Source: Balamuthia mandrillaris
Lineage: Eukaryota > Discosea > Longamoebia > Balamuthiidae
Direction: 5' to 3'
Assembly: GCA_031835245.1 (NCBI GenBank)
Contig: JAVKOQ010000044.1
Span: forward strand, 186,001 to 250,000
DNA: 64,000 nt
In this document: in pieces, positions 12,542 through 26,943 of the stretch
Layout of the letters: each line of letters opens with the position of its first letter
How positions within the stretch are numbered: the stretch's first letter is position 1
The notes under the pieces: generated by a model
The model's input: only the letters and a program-made list of their open reading frames with translations
Told to the model about the DNA's origin: nothing
The model's database searches: none
Translations under genes and position numbers: made by a program

Positions 12542-15500
12542 CTCGCCGTTAGTTTTAACTTTGGAAACTCTTCAGTTGTTAGAGTGCCCATATTGGAGGA
12601 GTACGCGCCATCCATCAACATTCAGGTAGATACGGTTGGTCTTGCCAAGCGCTCTAACTTAGACAACAAGGAAGAGGAGAATGCTCCGCCTCGCCCTGCT
12701 CTCGCCACTGCCACCATTGAGCTTATTGTGCCTCCTGTACGCTATTCTTCTATCCGTTTTCTTTTATATCTTCCTGTTCTTTTACCGATGGTACTTATTA
12801 TAAAAAACCTAGACAACACGAGAGTTGACTGTAACAGTAACTCCGCAACACACCAAAGTAATTCCTGGCGGAGAGACCGTCGTCGCCGTTCGAGTTACCG
12901 ATCACAAAGGGCAAGCCATCAAGCGAGCTGCTGAAGTGGCGATTGTTGTGGTGGATGAGGCTGTTTTAGCCCTGAGCAACCATTCCTTATCAAACCCGCT
13001 GCAAACCTTTTATCCCACTCGACCCATCGAAACCAAACGCCAACGCTATGCAAACAGAACGCATATCAGCGTAGAGGTACATTCTCTCTCTCTCTCTCTC
13101 TCTCCCTCCCTCCCTCTCTCCCTCCCTCCCTCCCTCTTCTTTTGTTTTTTAACTTATTTATTGTTGTCGTTCTGTTTATAATGGTTTATTTAACATTTGT
13201 TACTTAAACTTTCACATGTAGAAATGGGACAACAAACAATTGGATCCACCAACTCTTCACTTGGAGCAATTGACGGCAGATTGGTCCGATGATGAGGAAG
13301 TAGCTCTCTCCGACGATGAGATCGATGTTGCTCAGTTGATAGAGGCAATCAAGGACGAGGAGGAGACCTGGCCGGAGCCTCAACTGGAGTCAGAACCTGT
13401 GGATAACGTCAAAGTGCAATACAGCAGCGATGAAGAGATTGCCGATCAAGAAGAAGAGGAAGAAGACCAAGAATACTTTAATGAGTACGGTGCAGATGAA
13501 GAACAAGAATGCTTGGAGAAGCTTGCAGAATGTGCTTTTGATGATGGAATTTGTCTCGAAGAAAAGAAGTGCGCAGAAGGAAGTAGACAAAGAAGAGCAT
13601 CGTCCCCACGTTCCAGTGGCCGTGGTGGTGGTGGTCCTCATTTACAAAGGATGTTGCACTCTTCAGGAATACCTCCACCTCCACGGAGTTCATCATTAGC
13701 CTACGACATGGCTGGTGGTTGTCCGCCGCCACCCCCTGCAGGCGCACCATGTGCCTCAAATGCCTCACTGATGATGCCATCCTACAGTGCATCTCCTTCT
13801 TCTTCTTTTGCTAAAAGGGAATGCGAGAAAATGGATTCATTTGCTCCTATGGCGCAGATGGAATGCGCTAGCTTCGCAAAGAGTGCAGCGCCAAGAAAGG
13901 CGATGAAGAAGGGTGGCTTTGGCATTAGCTTGCCTGCTCCTTCCCTTCCCTCCTTTAGTAGAAGTTCTGCTGCCCCTGTCCGCCAGAGGAAAGAAATGAA
14001 GAAAAAGTACCTCCTTCTTTCCTTCGCCGTTTGTTTTGTTTCTTCTTCAGGTTGTCTTTGATGTTGACTAACTGGATTGGTTGTTTGAGCAGGTCCATCG
14101 CTAAAGACAAGTCATTTAGCAGAGCAAAAAAAATGGAGCGCAATGCAAGAGCAGAATCTGATGATGACTGTGAAGAAGCAGATGAAGAAGAAGAGTACGA
14201 GGGAGAAATGCTGGCAGATGCAGAAGAAGAAGTGTGTCCCATAATCGCCGTTCGCAGCAACTTCAATCCATTGGCCAACTTCACGGCAAGCGTTTTGGTG
14301 GACGACGAAGGCAAAGCTCAAATAGACGTAAAGATTCCCGACAGTCTTACTCGCTACAGGTTCATCTCTCTTGTTTTGTTCTCTCTTGTTCTTTCTGTTG
14401 CTTCACCTCTTCTTGTGTTGCTCACATTACTTTTTGAAACAGAATATGGGCAGTTGCAGTGAGCAGAGATGGAAAGAGCTATGGACTCGGCGAGAACCTC
14501 ATCATCGCTCAGCTTCCTTTGGTCGTTCGCTGCACTCCTCCACGCTTCCTCAACTTTGGAGACAGCTTCGAGCTGAGCATCATCATCCAAAACCAACTTG
14601 AACAAACTCTTGACATTGACATAGGCATCAGAGTCAGTCATCACGTTGAGATCATCACGTCGGAAGAAGAAGACGGAACAGAAACAGGCATTCGTGAGAC
14701 TGGTTTCAAGGGACACGTCATCGGCGAAGGAAGACGTCTTGTCACTGTACCAATGCGCACAAAGTCCGTTGGCATGGCTTGTTTCCAGGTTCTTGTTCTT
14801 CTTCTTTCTTCTTCCTCTCTTTTGTTGCCCTTCTTCAACTTCTAACACCCTACAACAAACCGTTTCCTCTCGTAGGTGAGCTGTTCTTCAGGCAAATACG
14901 GTGATGCAGCCAACGTACAAATCCCAATCTATCCACCGGCCACAGCTGAGTCCTTTGCTCAATACGGCAGCCTGCCAGGGGACGTGGAGGTCATCCAAAA
15001 ACAGATCACCAAGCCAGCGGGAGCTCTCCCTCAGTTTGGCGCTCTGGAGCTCTCCGCCAGCAGCACCATGATGCAAGGCCTCCTTGACGCTGTGTATTAC
15101 CTCTACAGCTACCCCAACGAGTGCTGCGAACAGATCTCGTCCAAGCTGCTGGGCTTGGTGGCTTTGCATGACGTGTTGGACTCTTTCCCTAGTGACAAGC
15201 TGCCGAAGAGAAAGGAGCTGAAGAGCTTGGTCTCTGCCGATCTGAAGAGGCTGAAGAAGAGGCAGAGCAAGAACGGAGGATTTGGAATGTGGACCGCTCA
15301 CTCCACAGTAGAGTATGTTGTTTTCTCACTTATTAAGTTTATAGCACTTTTCTCACCTTTTTCACTCCACAGTCCATTCGTAAGTTGTCATGTGGCACAT
15401 TGCCTTGGATTATGTAAGGCCAAAGGCTTCGGTTTGCCTTTCTTCATTGAGAGCAGAATCGTATCATACTTGAAGGACGTTCTCTTCAGCGACATTCGCA

Positions 15501-17499
15501 CCTACAGCTCCGACGCTCGTGCCCTTATCACCTCCTATGCTCTGGTTTCTATTCTTTCTTTCTCGCGCTTCCTCTCTCTTGTTCTAACATTCTTTGTCGT
15601 CTCCATTTCATGTATATAGTATGCTCGTTATAGACTAAGTCCAGATGCATCCATTAAACAAGAGGCTGAGCAATACTACGCCTCTCATGCACCTGACGAG
15701 CTGCCAATGGAGGCATTAGGCCTTTTGTTGAGCATCTTTGCTGACACCTCAACCACCGGCACCCTCATGTTCAAGAAGCAGCAGAAGAGAAGCGCTTGCG
15801 CTGATGAGGTGGTGAGATACTTGGCCAACCACATCAAAGTGGACAAGGACACTGGTTTGGCCCATGCTCCCTCTTACTATGATGAGCTCTCTCGTCACAG
15901 TCTTCTTCATAGCAACTACCGAGTTGGTACGTTTATTTTTGGGTTGCTTTGGTGGTTTTGTTGCTGATGTTCTTTGTTGGAACAAACAAGATGCAATGCT
16001 TTTGGAGGGATTAGTGATGGCTGATCCGGAACATGAACTGGTGGCTCCGTTGGCAAAGGGACTGCTGGCCATGCGAAGAAATGGAACATGGCTCAATACT
16101 CAAGAGAATGCTTGGGCTACCATTGCTCTCAACCGCTACTTTACTGGTACCGTGCTTCTCTTCTTTGCTGCTCTTTTCTTCCTTCCAAGCTTCTCTCTTT
16201 GTGTTATAAATGTTCACCCAAACCACAAAAACAATATCAGTTTGTGAGAAGGATAAACCAGACTTTGCTGTTCGTTTCTGGTTGGCAGAGCAATACTGTG
16301 GAGAGGCTCTCTTCAAGGGCCGAAATGCCGACACCAAGTTCATCCGAGTGCCAATGCTGGAATTCTCCAAATGCGCTCAAAAGGCAAACTCCGTCCGAGC
16401 GGCGGGTGACCTTACCTTTGGGCAAGTCGATCTTCATCGCTCCGCTGCTCTGAGCAAAGAAGGTTCCAAAGTAGGCTTGGCGTTGGCTATCGATCTGGCT
16501 GAGGCGAAGAAGACAAAGAAGGGAAGAAAAGAGGAAGAAGAAGAGGAAGGGAAGAAGAAGGGTTCTCTTCTTCAAGTGCCTGGCAGCGAACAATCTTCAG
16601 CATCTCCAAGAAAAGAGAGCAAGTCGCCAAGAAAGGATTCTTCCAAGTCTCCAAGAAAAGACTCCACCAAGTCTCCAAGGAAGGATTCCTCTTCTTCATC
16701 TTCTTCTTCCTCTGGCAAGTCCCCAAGAAAGGAAGAAAAGACAAGCAAGAAAGACAAAGGCAAGTCACCAAGAAAAGGAACCAAGATCGAAGAAAGCAAA
16801 TCCAGCTCACCTCGCGACTCTGCCAAGAACAAGAAGAAGGGAGAAGAGAAGTATCCCGCAGAGGTCGCCGATTTGTTGTTGCAAAAGGAAGGCAAAGGCC
16901 GTCTCTACTACAGACTAGGCATGAGTTACGCTCCCGCTGATCTCGTCATCCCTGCAAAGAGCTTCGGCTTCACCGTGCAACGCCGCTTCTCCGCTGTTAT
17001 CACCGACGACGAGAAAGACGCAGAGAGGAAGAAGCAGCAAGAAGAGAAAGTGAAGCAAGATAAGGATGGCGTGTGGCACGTGGTCAAAGGTTCTTTGGTG
17101 CGAGTAACGTTGACGGTGACTGCGAACTTCCCGAGATACAACATTGCGCTTGTGGATAAGTTGGCAGCTGGGTTAGAGGCTGAGAATCCGGCTATCAACA
17201 AGGTGACCAAAGACAAGTCCGTGAAGGAAGAAGAAGAGAAGGGCAAAGACAAGGAGGAGGAGAAGGACAAGACAACGGTTTGGTGGCAGCATCAAAACCT
17301 GAGAGATGAGAGAGTGGAATGCTATGCCTCTGAGCTGGCCAAAGGAGTGGAGTACAAGTACGAGTACATTGCCCGAGCGACCAGCGAGGGACGCTTCGTG
17401 GTGCCGCCTTGTAGATGCGAGGAGATGTACAATCCTGACTTGTATGGTCACACCGCATCCACCATCCTTGTTGTGGAGTGTGAGAAGAAAGAAGAATAA
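964..17499 (+). CDS. Giant alpha-2-macroglobulin-family protein with Ig-like repeats and an inserted SPRY domain
   Basis: One multi-exon gene, on the order of 4,000 residues. Start ATG at 964; early exons 964-1471, 1583-2313, 2393-3016, 3180-3815, 3874-3958, 4022-4125, 4191-4313, 4424-4816 and so on to the TAA before 17500. Order of parts: acidic/lysine-rich N-terminus (to about 2000); about six pairs of Ig-like modules (2035-9180), each pair showing FNQ/FDQ...ID then a Trp-rich YTVTVP strand and IGP..PSAEG; a SPRY domain (about 6490-7155) inside the fifth pair; macroglobulin domains (9300-12950; YRPKEEVHIKGYVR at 10574); acidic insert (13240-14250); A2M domain (VRSNFNPLANF, LTRYRIWAVA); thioester helical domain with CCEQ (15122-15133); SPRK-rich linker (16600-16800); C-terminal receptor-binding-like domain (PPCRCEEMYNP). 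The layout is that of bacterial-type A2M, which traps proteases. No signal peptide is visible, which is odd for an A2M. Confidence 0.85.
6490..7155 (+). other. SPRY domain embedded in the A2M-like gene
   Basis: Three exons encode a recognisable SPRY/B30.2 core: FEVKVKS and GVALIDLP at the start, then GWKSHSYGYHSDDAH (6751 onward), GDVIGCGID (6855-6881), YWTLNGEK across the 6901-6961 intron, LLPTVGADNGAKLWVNLG (7018-7140, interrupted by an intron) and PFAYD. SPRY domains are protein-interaction modules, often in ubiquitin ligases and innate-immune proteins. A Lys/Glu-rich linker (7190-7400) follows, then the Ig-like module resumes (WTLVDHHTLLFYP). Exon phases keep both sides in frame, so this is an insertion in one protein rather than a separate gene. 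Confidence 0.8.
15122..15133 (+). other. Thioester-type CxEQ motif of the A2M-like protein
   Basis: TGC TGC GAA CAG encodes CCEQ in the context YPNECCEQISSKLLG. In the A2M/complement family the Cys and Gln of CxEQ form the reactive internal thioester that bonds to attacked proteins. Both are present, so the trap chemistry could be intact. The residue between Cys and Glu is Cys here rather than the usual Gly, Leu or Val. Confidence 0.75.
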
Positions 17500-17581
17500 A
17501 ACGCGGCAAGCAAAAGTGGAACTAGCACCATGCGAGGATTGTATTTACATATCAAATAAAAACCAAAAATATTTCTCTCTC

Positions 17582-18726
<1,145 letters not shown>

Positions 18727-20857
18727 ATGGACGGCCCTAAAGAAACAACGCTGGAGGTGCCCACGGAGGCAGTGAGCGAGCTCAGCCTTGCCCACAACAA
18801 CACCAACGACGACGGCGGTAGCTCGCCACTGCCTGCTGCTGAACAGTTCTTTGATGAGATCCCTGAAACTGGTCCTGGACTTCGTCTCACCTTCGATAGG
18901 TGTGTAGTTATTTTCACTTTTTTTTTCTTCTCTCTTCTCGGTTTTTGTAACCTCAACAAAAAAAAAAAACAGCGCAGGCAGTGAAGGTGGAGGCGGCTTC
19001 ACCATCAAAGCCGTGGTGGTGGACAACATGCCCAACCTGCGCAAGGCCAGGCGGCACCACCGCAGACAGAAGCCCAAGCGCCGCCAGAAAAAGACGGAAG
19101 CCCAAAAGGCCAAGAAGCGGCTCAAACAAAAGGAGGCCAGGAAGAAGGCCAGGGAGCAGGCCCGCTCGGCCAGGGAGCAGGCCCTCCTCCTGGCCCAGAC
19201 CTCCATCCTGGCCACGGCGGATGCTGAGGAAGCCATGACGGTCTTCTCGGAGCCACCTCCCTCTGAATACGCTGTGCTGAGGGAGAAGGTGCTCAATGCC
19301 AACAAGGACATCAACGTGGTGCAGGTCAAGGACAGCAAGAAGGTGGAGGAGCTGCTGGAGGCGGAGCTGGAGAAGGGACATGACACTGCGTTCTACTTGA
19401 CGGACCTGACCAACCTCATCGAGAAGTACCTTCAGTGGAAGAAGTACCTGCCTCGAGCTACGCCTTTCTACGGTACCTTTCTTGTTCCTTGTTCTTCTTC
19501 CCTCTTTCTTTCTTTCTGTCTTTCTTTCTTTTTCTTCCTCTTCTTATATGTTTTTGTTTCTCACTGGTAGTCTAACATTACACAAACAACCATCAGCCAT
19601 GAAGTGCAACCCTGATCCTATTATCGTGCGCTCACTGGTGGCTTGTGGCACCGGCCTGGACTGTGCCAGCAAAGCTGAGCTTCAACTCGCCCAATCTCTT
19701 GGTCTCTCTCCGGATAACGTCATCTTTGCCCATCCCTGTAAAAACCCTGGTAATGACTTCTCCTCTTTACTTTCAGTATAACCTTTCTCTTACGACTGTC
19801 CGTATAGTTCATTTGGCCTACGCGAAAGAACACAACTTTAAAATGATGACCTTTGACAACAGCTCCGAACTCGACAAGATCCACAAGCTCTATCCCGATG
19901 CTCAGGTGGTGCTCCGCATCCTGGCAGACGATTCTCACTCCCTCATGGCCTTTGGCTCCAAGTTTGGTGCCGCCAAGGAGGAGATTCCTGAGCTCATTCA
20001 ACTCTGCAAGAAGCTGGACCTGAAGCTCATCGGTGTGAGCTTCCACGTGGGCAGCGGCTGCCTCTCTGGCGAAGCCTTCCGCAACTCCCTACATATGGTG
20101 AGAGATGTGTTTGACCAAGCCAAAGAGGTGCTTGGTTACGAGCTAACGCTGGTGGATATCGGCGGTGGCTGGCCTGGTGTAGACACAGAAGCCGTAAACT
20201 TCCCCGCCATGGCCTCTGTGGTGGCTCCCTGCCTGGACGAGCTCTTCCCACCCCATGTGAGGGTCATCGCGGAGCCTGGCAGATATTTTGCCACAGAGAC
20301 GGTCACCTTGGCGGCCAACATCATATCCAGGAGGGAAAGGCAGCTGACGGGCGCCACCAAGAAACAGATCCAGTACTACCTTAGCGATGGTGTCTATGGT
20401 TCCTTCAACAACATCGTACGAATTCCTTCCTTTCCTCGCTTTTGTTTGTCATCTTCGCGACCTATTCTTTATTAATGTGCTGTTGGAAACGATATAGATT
20501 TTCGACCACGCAAAGCCCAACCCCAAGCTGCTGCCCACGAAAGCTCAGAAGGAGGCTGCCGCCGCAGCGGCAACGCCTGCTTCTACTTCTGAAGAAGAAC
20601 CCGCAGCTGCAACCACCACACCCTCGACTTCAGAGGGAGGTGGAGATGGTCGGAAGCGGGTGACCCCAGAGAAGGTCTCCAGCACCCTCTTCGGACCGAC
20701 GTGCGACAGCATCGACATCATCTGCAGCGATGTGGACCTGCCCTCGTTGGAGCCGGGCGACTGGCTGTACTTCACCGCGATGGGGGCCTACACAAGCTCT
20801 GCCGCCAGCTCCTTCAACGGCTTCAACCCTCCTTCCAGCACTTACATCATTTCCTAG
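18727..20857 (+). CDS. ODC: Ornithine decarboxylase
   Basis: PLP-dependent enzyme making putrescine from ornithine, first step of polyamine synthesis. Five exons: 18727 to about 18899, from about 18972 to 19472, 19597-19749, 19808-20415 and 20498-20857. Key features: FYAMKCNPDP with the PLP lysine (split by intron 2), HVGSGC, DIGGGWPG, the glycine-rich AEPGRYF, and GPTCDSID with the catalytic Cys. These residues argue for an active enzyme, not antizyme inhibitor. Family-typical barrel and C-terminal beta domain are complete. Odd: an N-terminal extension of about 130 residues with a very basic Arg/Lys/Ala segment (KARRHHRRQKPKRRQKK), and an Ala/Thr/Ser insert before GPTCDS. The ATG at 18727 is chosen because sequence upstream reads like leader/intron, although that frame stays open to about 18583. 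Confidence 0.95.
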
Positions 20858-21337
20858 CGTTCTTCTTTGTTTTTTTGTCCTTCCTCTTTGCTTTGCTTCT
20901 TTGCGCTAGCCTTGTCTTTCTATTTCATGTAAACATTTGTTTTTATATTATTCACCAACAAAAAAAAAAGTCTTTTCTTTTTTTTTTTTTGGCTTTTTTC
21001 CATTTCTTTTTTGTTTGTTTTTTTTGAAGTTTATTTTGTTTTCGTTTTTTGTTGTTTTTTTTTGTGTGTTTTTATTTTTGTTGTTTTTATTTTTGTTGTT
21101 GTTTTTTTGTTGGTTTTATATTTTTCTTTGTGTGTTTTTATTTATTTTTGTTGGTTTTTTTTTGTTGGTTTTTGGTTTGTTGGGGGAAGCGACTTGGAGG
21201 ATGACATCACGGTTCGCATATACGGGCATGGGTGACATCACAAAAGGGGGAATTACGAGCAGCAACTGCCAAACGTGTTTGGTGCCGCTGCCCCGGCTGT
21301 TTTATTGCCACTACACAGCAAAAGCGACCGAAAAGCA

Positions 21338-21407
<70 letters not shown>

Positions 21408-21565
21408 AGCGTTTGAGGGAGGGGTTTTCGCCTCTGTGATTTGTATGCGTATTCTTTTGGGAGAGCGTGGAGCAGTTTGTTTTTTTTTCTCTCTCTCTTG
21501 GAGACCATTTATTTTATTTATTTATTTATTTTTTTTTAAAGAGAAATTAGAAGCCACATAACGTT
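20858..21565. other. T-rich and GA-repeat intergenic region
   Basis: The first 320 nt (20860-21180) are extremely T/G-rich on the plus strand (TTTTTGTTGG-like units), then a GA dinucleotide tract runs at about 21338-21404. Two short TGACATCAC-like sites lie at about 21202 and 21231. Open frames here are low-complexity and not credible genes. It may hold the ODC 3' end and the GMC oxidoreductase promoter. Confidence 0.6.
21338..21404 (+). repeat. GA dinucleotide tract upstream of the GMC gene
   Basis: Near-perfect (GA)n of about 64 nt in the intergenic region, unlike most tracts here, which lie in introns and are CT on the sense strand. Confidence 0.95.
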
Positions 21566-23793
<2,228 letters not shown>

Positions 23794-23860
23794 AATCCCC
23801 TCTACATTTCAATTAAAGCATTGCTTTGTACTCAAGGCTTATCAACTGTGCGCCGCCTGA

Positions 23861-23999
23861 GTTCGCTTATTGCTATACTCCAACAGCTCAACGTGCCATT
23901 TTCTTCTCTCTCTCTCTCTCTCTCACCCGCTTCTAATGCGTTCTTGAGTTCTAGCTTCTTATTCGATGTTGAGCTGCTGGAGTATAGCGCTAAGCGAAC
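23861..23999. repeat. Foldback element: 32-nt imperfect inverted repeat
   Basis: The left arm 23861-23892 (GTTCGCTTATTGCTATACTC...) is the reverse complement of the right arm 23968-23999 with 3 mismatches in 32 positions. The 75-nt loop includes a CT tract. It lies just past the GMC oxidoreductase stop, between convergent genes. It could be a small foldback/MITE-like repeat or a structured 3'UTR. No target duplication is evident next to the arms. Confidence 0.75.
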
Positions 24000-24095
24000 T
24001 TTTGTGTGGCTTTAGGGCCTTGAGCTCTTGCCAGGTCGAAGAACACGGCCTTGTGACAACCTTTTGGGTCGCAGTACACCTACCGCACCGGCCAC

Positions 24096-24192
24096 CTTTT
24101 TGCCGCTCACGCTTTGTTGAAGCAAAAGCGCAGTTACGAAAGGACCCCTCCTCCTATTTTTCAGAGCATGATCTCTCTTCAGCAGGACCTGA

Positions 24193-24255
<63 letters not shown>

Positions 24256-24435
24256 GAGAGACAGAGATACAGAGAGAGAACAAGTGAGTGAGATAATACA
24301 ACCCTGTTGGGTTGCAGGCAGTGGCGACTTTGGCTCAGACGGGACCAATGCCGTCAGAGACAAGAAGAGAGAAGTTTACAAGAGTGCTGCGGTTCTCCGG
24401 GCCACACCAACCATTTTTTTCTGCATGTGTGTATG
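24096..24435 (+). pseudogene. Possible coding fragment of unknown origin
   Basis: After a CAG at about 24096 the plus strand encodes YTYRTGHLFAAHALLKQKR and then ERTPPPIFQSMISLQQDLK, which reads like real protein. A GA tract interrupts it (24190-24272), and after TTGCAG (about 24318) a second coding-like piece follows (GSGDFGSDGTNAVRDKKRE, stop at about 24433). No start codon or full gene is seen and I do not recognise the family. It could be the remnant of a gene, or terminal exons not correctly parsed. Confidence 0.3.
24190..24272 (+). repeat. GA tract between convergent genes
   Basis: (GA)n with AAG and CAG interruptions between the GMC gene and the MFS gene. It interrupts the possible coding fragment at 24096-24435. 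Confidence 0.9.
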
Positions 24436-24475
24436 AATGTACAAATACCACAACTAAGATGAAAAGAAACCGGTC

Positions 24476-26399
24476 TTAGGCTTTGCCTGGTGGGTTCGTG
24501 CCTCTCCACCGGCACAACATGAGCTGATAGCCCAACAAAAATGCCCCACAAACAAAACTGCTGGCGGCAGCAAACCCGAACGAAAAGTTTCGTGTGGAGA
24601 CAGCCAACAGAGGGAAGAGGATCCTGCCTATGCTCCCCGCGGATGTCATGTACCCCATTTGTGTCCCTTGTGGCTTGCGACCCAACATCTTGGCAAATGT
24701 CGAGATGATGAGCACTTGACTGATGGGAGAACCCAAGCTCCAAATCAATATCGCTCCTGTGAACGAATAATAAACAGAAGAGCGAAGAAAGAAGTAGAAC
24801 AAGCACAAGAACAAGAAGAAAGAAAGTACGAAGCATGAGTACAACGAAAGGGCAAAAAGAATGAAGAACGAGAGAAGAGAGTTACCAGCCAAGAAACGAG
24901 AGAAGCGAATGCTTCCATCCATGTCAAAGTCAAGGAAGAGCAGGGAGCCAACAGCAACCACGATGAAAGACAGAATGAGCAGCAAGTAATTGGGGATCTT
25001 CTTTCGTGCAAAGTCAATCACAAAGTAGACGGCCATTCCACCAAGACCAAGATAAAAGAACATCATGCCGGCTTTCGAGACATTTTCCGTTGATGCTCCA
25101 ATAGATCGCAGATACAGCGGAGTTCCCTATTTCGTGATGGGAAGAGGAGGAGGAAAGGCTCAGAGGTTAGAGAACGACACTAAAAAGCTAAAGTTTGAAC
25201 CCATACCTCCGTCTCAAGGAGGGCAATAACGCCTCGTCCCACAAAGTTAAACAAAATAAAGAGAGTTATTCCCACGAAAGTGAACCAATACTCCGTATCC
25301 CGTTTCGTTACAGTTCCAATCGGTTGCTTCTCACTCTCTTCTTTGGTCGGTGGAATGGACTTCATCATGAAGACCCACCAAAAGAAAACCAACAAGTTGG
25401 AAAGCACTAATACCCATCCAGGAGAGGTATAACGGTCGAAGGGAACCGGTCCAATGGAAAAGTCGACCAAGGTAAGCAAAGAGCCTAACCCAGGCGTTAA
25501 GGCGAAACCGGCAAACTGACAAGCTGCCAGCCATGCCATATATCTATTTGTAAAATGGAAGAACGTAGGAAACAACAACAAATAAGCAACAACGAAAAGC
25601 AAACAGAAAGAACAACCTAAGAAGAAATAAAAAATACTCACTTGACGAGTTCTTCGGAGGAAACGAGATAAGCAATATGTGCTCTGCTAACCGAAAGCAC
25701 ACCCGTAGCGAAACCTATGATGGTCCTCGATAGCAACAAGACCCAAACGGATGTTATCTCTGCGAACGCGTACAACAGGTTGCCAACAAACGCGAGAAAC
25801 AACGAAAGCAACATCACATCCTTCACCGATCGTTTTGTGCTTAGCCATCCCAGCACCAACGATGATATCAACCGACCTTTGGTGGTGTTAGAATATCAGA
25901 TGATATTACGAGAACAGCAGCAAAATGAAACGTCAAGAAAGAAAGAAACAAGAAGACAACAACAGAGAGAGAGATAGAGAGAGAGGAGAGAGGGGAGAGA
26001 GAGGAGAGAGAGAGAGAGGAGAGAGGAGAGGAGATCAAACCTAAAGAAAAGGCGCCAACGATAACACCAACAAAAGCAACGTCGTTCAACCGCCAGAACA
26101 AGAACGGCACCGTGTGGTCATCCTTGGTCACTCGGTCCACATAACCGGCCAACGAGGGGATGACGAGCCCTCTGGAGGCCTCGCCCACCAGGGTCACCAG
26201 AAATATTCCGACAACGTTCGTCACGAACTCCTTTTGGGTGAAAGTGGGGCGCGCGGTGAGGCTCCCCTCTAGCAACGTCTCCTGCGGCAGGTCCGCTTTT
26301 TCCAGCCGATCCTCCAGGTCCTCTAGTTCCCATGAAGTTGTGTCGTCATCACTTTCACTCCCTGTATTGTTCTTACAAGTTAACAGAAAAAAAAGTAGG

Positions 26400-26439
<40 letters not shown>

Positions 26440-26578
26440 CAACAGGTGAAGAGAAGAAGAAGAAGACGAAGAAGAACAAGAAGAACAAGGGGCTACCAGT
26501 GGGATCATTGGAAAGCGAAGTGTAGCGGCCTTTGCCGACTTTCTCTTCATTCGTTTTCTCAGTGTCATTGTTAAACAT
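24476..26578 (-). CDS. Major facilitator superfamily transporter (MFSD8/CLN7-like)
   Basis: Six exons or so on the minus strand from ATG at 26578. A short hydrophilic N-terminus (MFNNDTEKTNEEK) and an acidic segment (SESDDDTTSWELEDLEDRL) precede the first membrane span (FVTNVVGIFLVTLVGEASRG). MFS hallmarks: the loop between TM2 and TM3 (GWLSTKRSVKDVM), RTIIGFATGVLSVSRAHIAYL in TM4, and MAWLAACQFAGFALTPGLGSLL in TM5. The second half continues (FVGITLFILFNFVGRGVIALLETE, GMMFFYLGLGGMAVYFV, IDFARKKIPNY) to a Cys/Arg-rich tail. About 12 spans in total. The TM4-TM5 motif resembles lysosomal MFSD8/CLN7 more than sugar transporters, but the substrate is unknown. Introns contain GA tracts on the plus strand (CT on the sense strand). 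Confidence 0.85.
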
Positions 26579-26943
26579 TTCTTCCAACAGAAGCGAACTA
26601 CAGAAGAAGAAAACAAAAAACAAAATGAACGATGTGGAGAATATTAGGCGATGAAGGAGAGAGGCGAAGCGAAAAGCAGGAGTTTTCAGACTTCACCTAA
26701 CCCTGTTTTCTGTTCGTTTTCTTCTGCCTCTCTCCCGTTGTGCCGTGCCAATCTACATGCGATCTCTGCAATTTTTCTGTGATTTTCTATTGGTTCGGGT
26801 GTTAATTTCGGGAATACGGCATATTTTGGATTGGTCCACGTGGACATAGTATCGGGATCTGGAGTTTTCCTATTTACGTCAGTTAATTTCACATGTACCT
26901 TAAAATTGATCACCTTAAATTGGTGTGTATTTTCTGTATCTCT
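26579..26943. other. Intergenic spacer between MFS and BRCA1-like genes
   Basis: 365 nt upstream of the MFS gene and downstream of the BRCA1-like gene (both minus strand). It contains CCACGTGG (about 26838-26845) and TTACGTCA at 26875-26882, i.e. TGACGTAA towards the MFS gene, plus CCTTAAA repeats near 26900-26920. No coding signal. Confidence 0.4.

Noticed and set aside
20937-21235. Open frames encoding Phe/Leu/Val-rich 'membrane proteins' in the T-rich region
   Set aside because: They come from T/G low-complexity DNA, with no conservation-like features or splice context.
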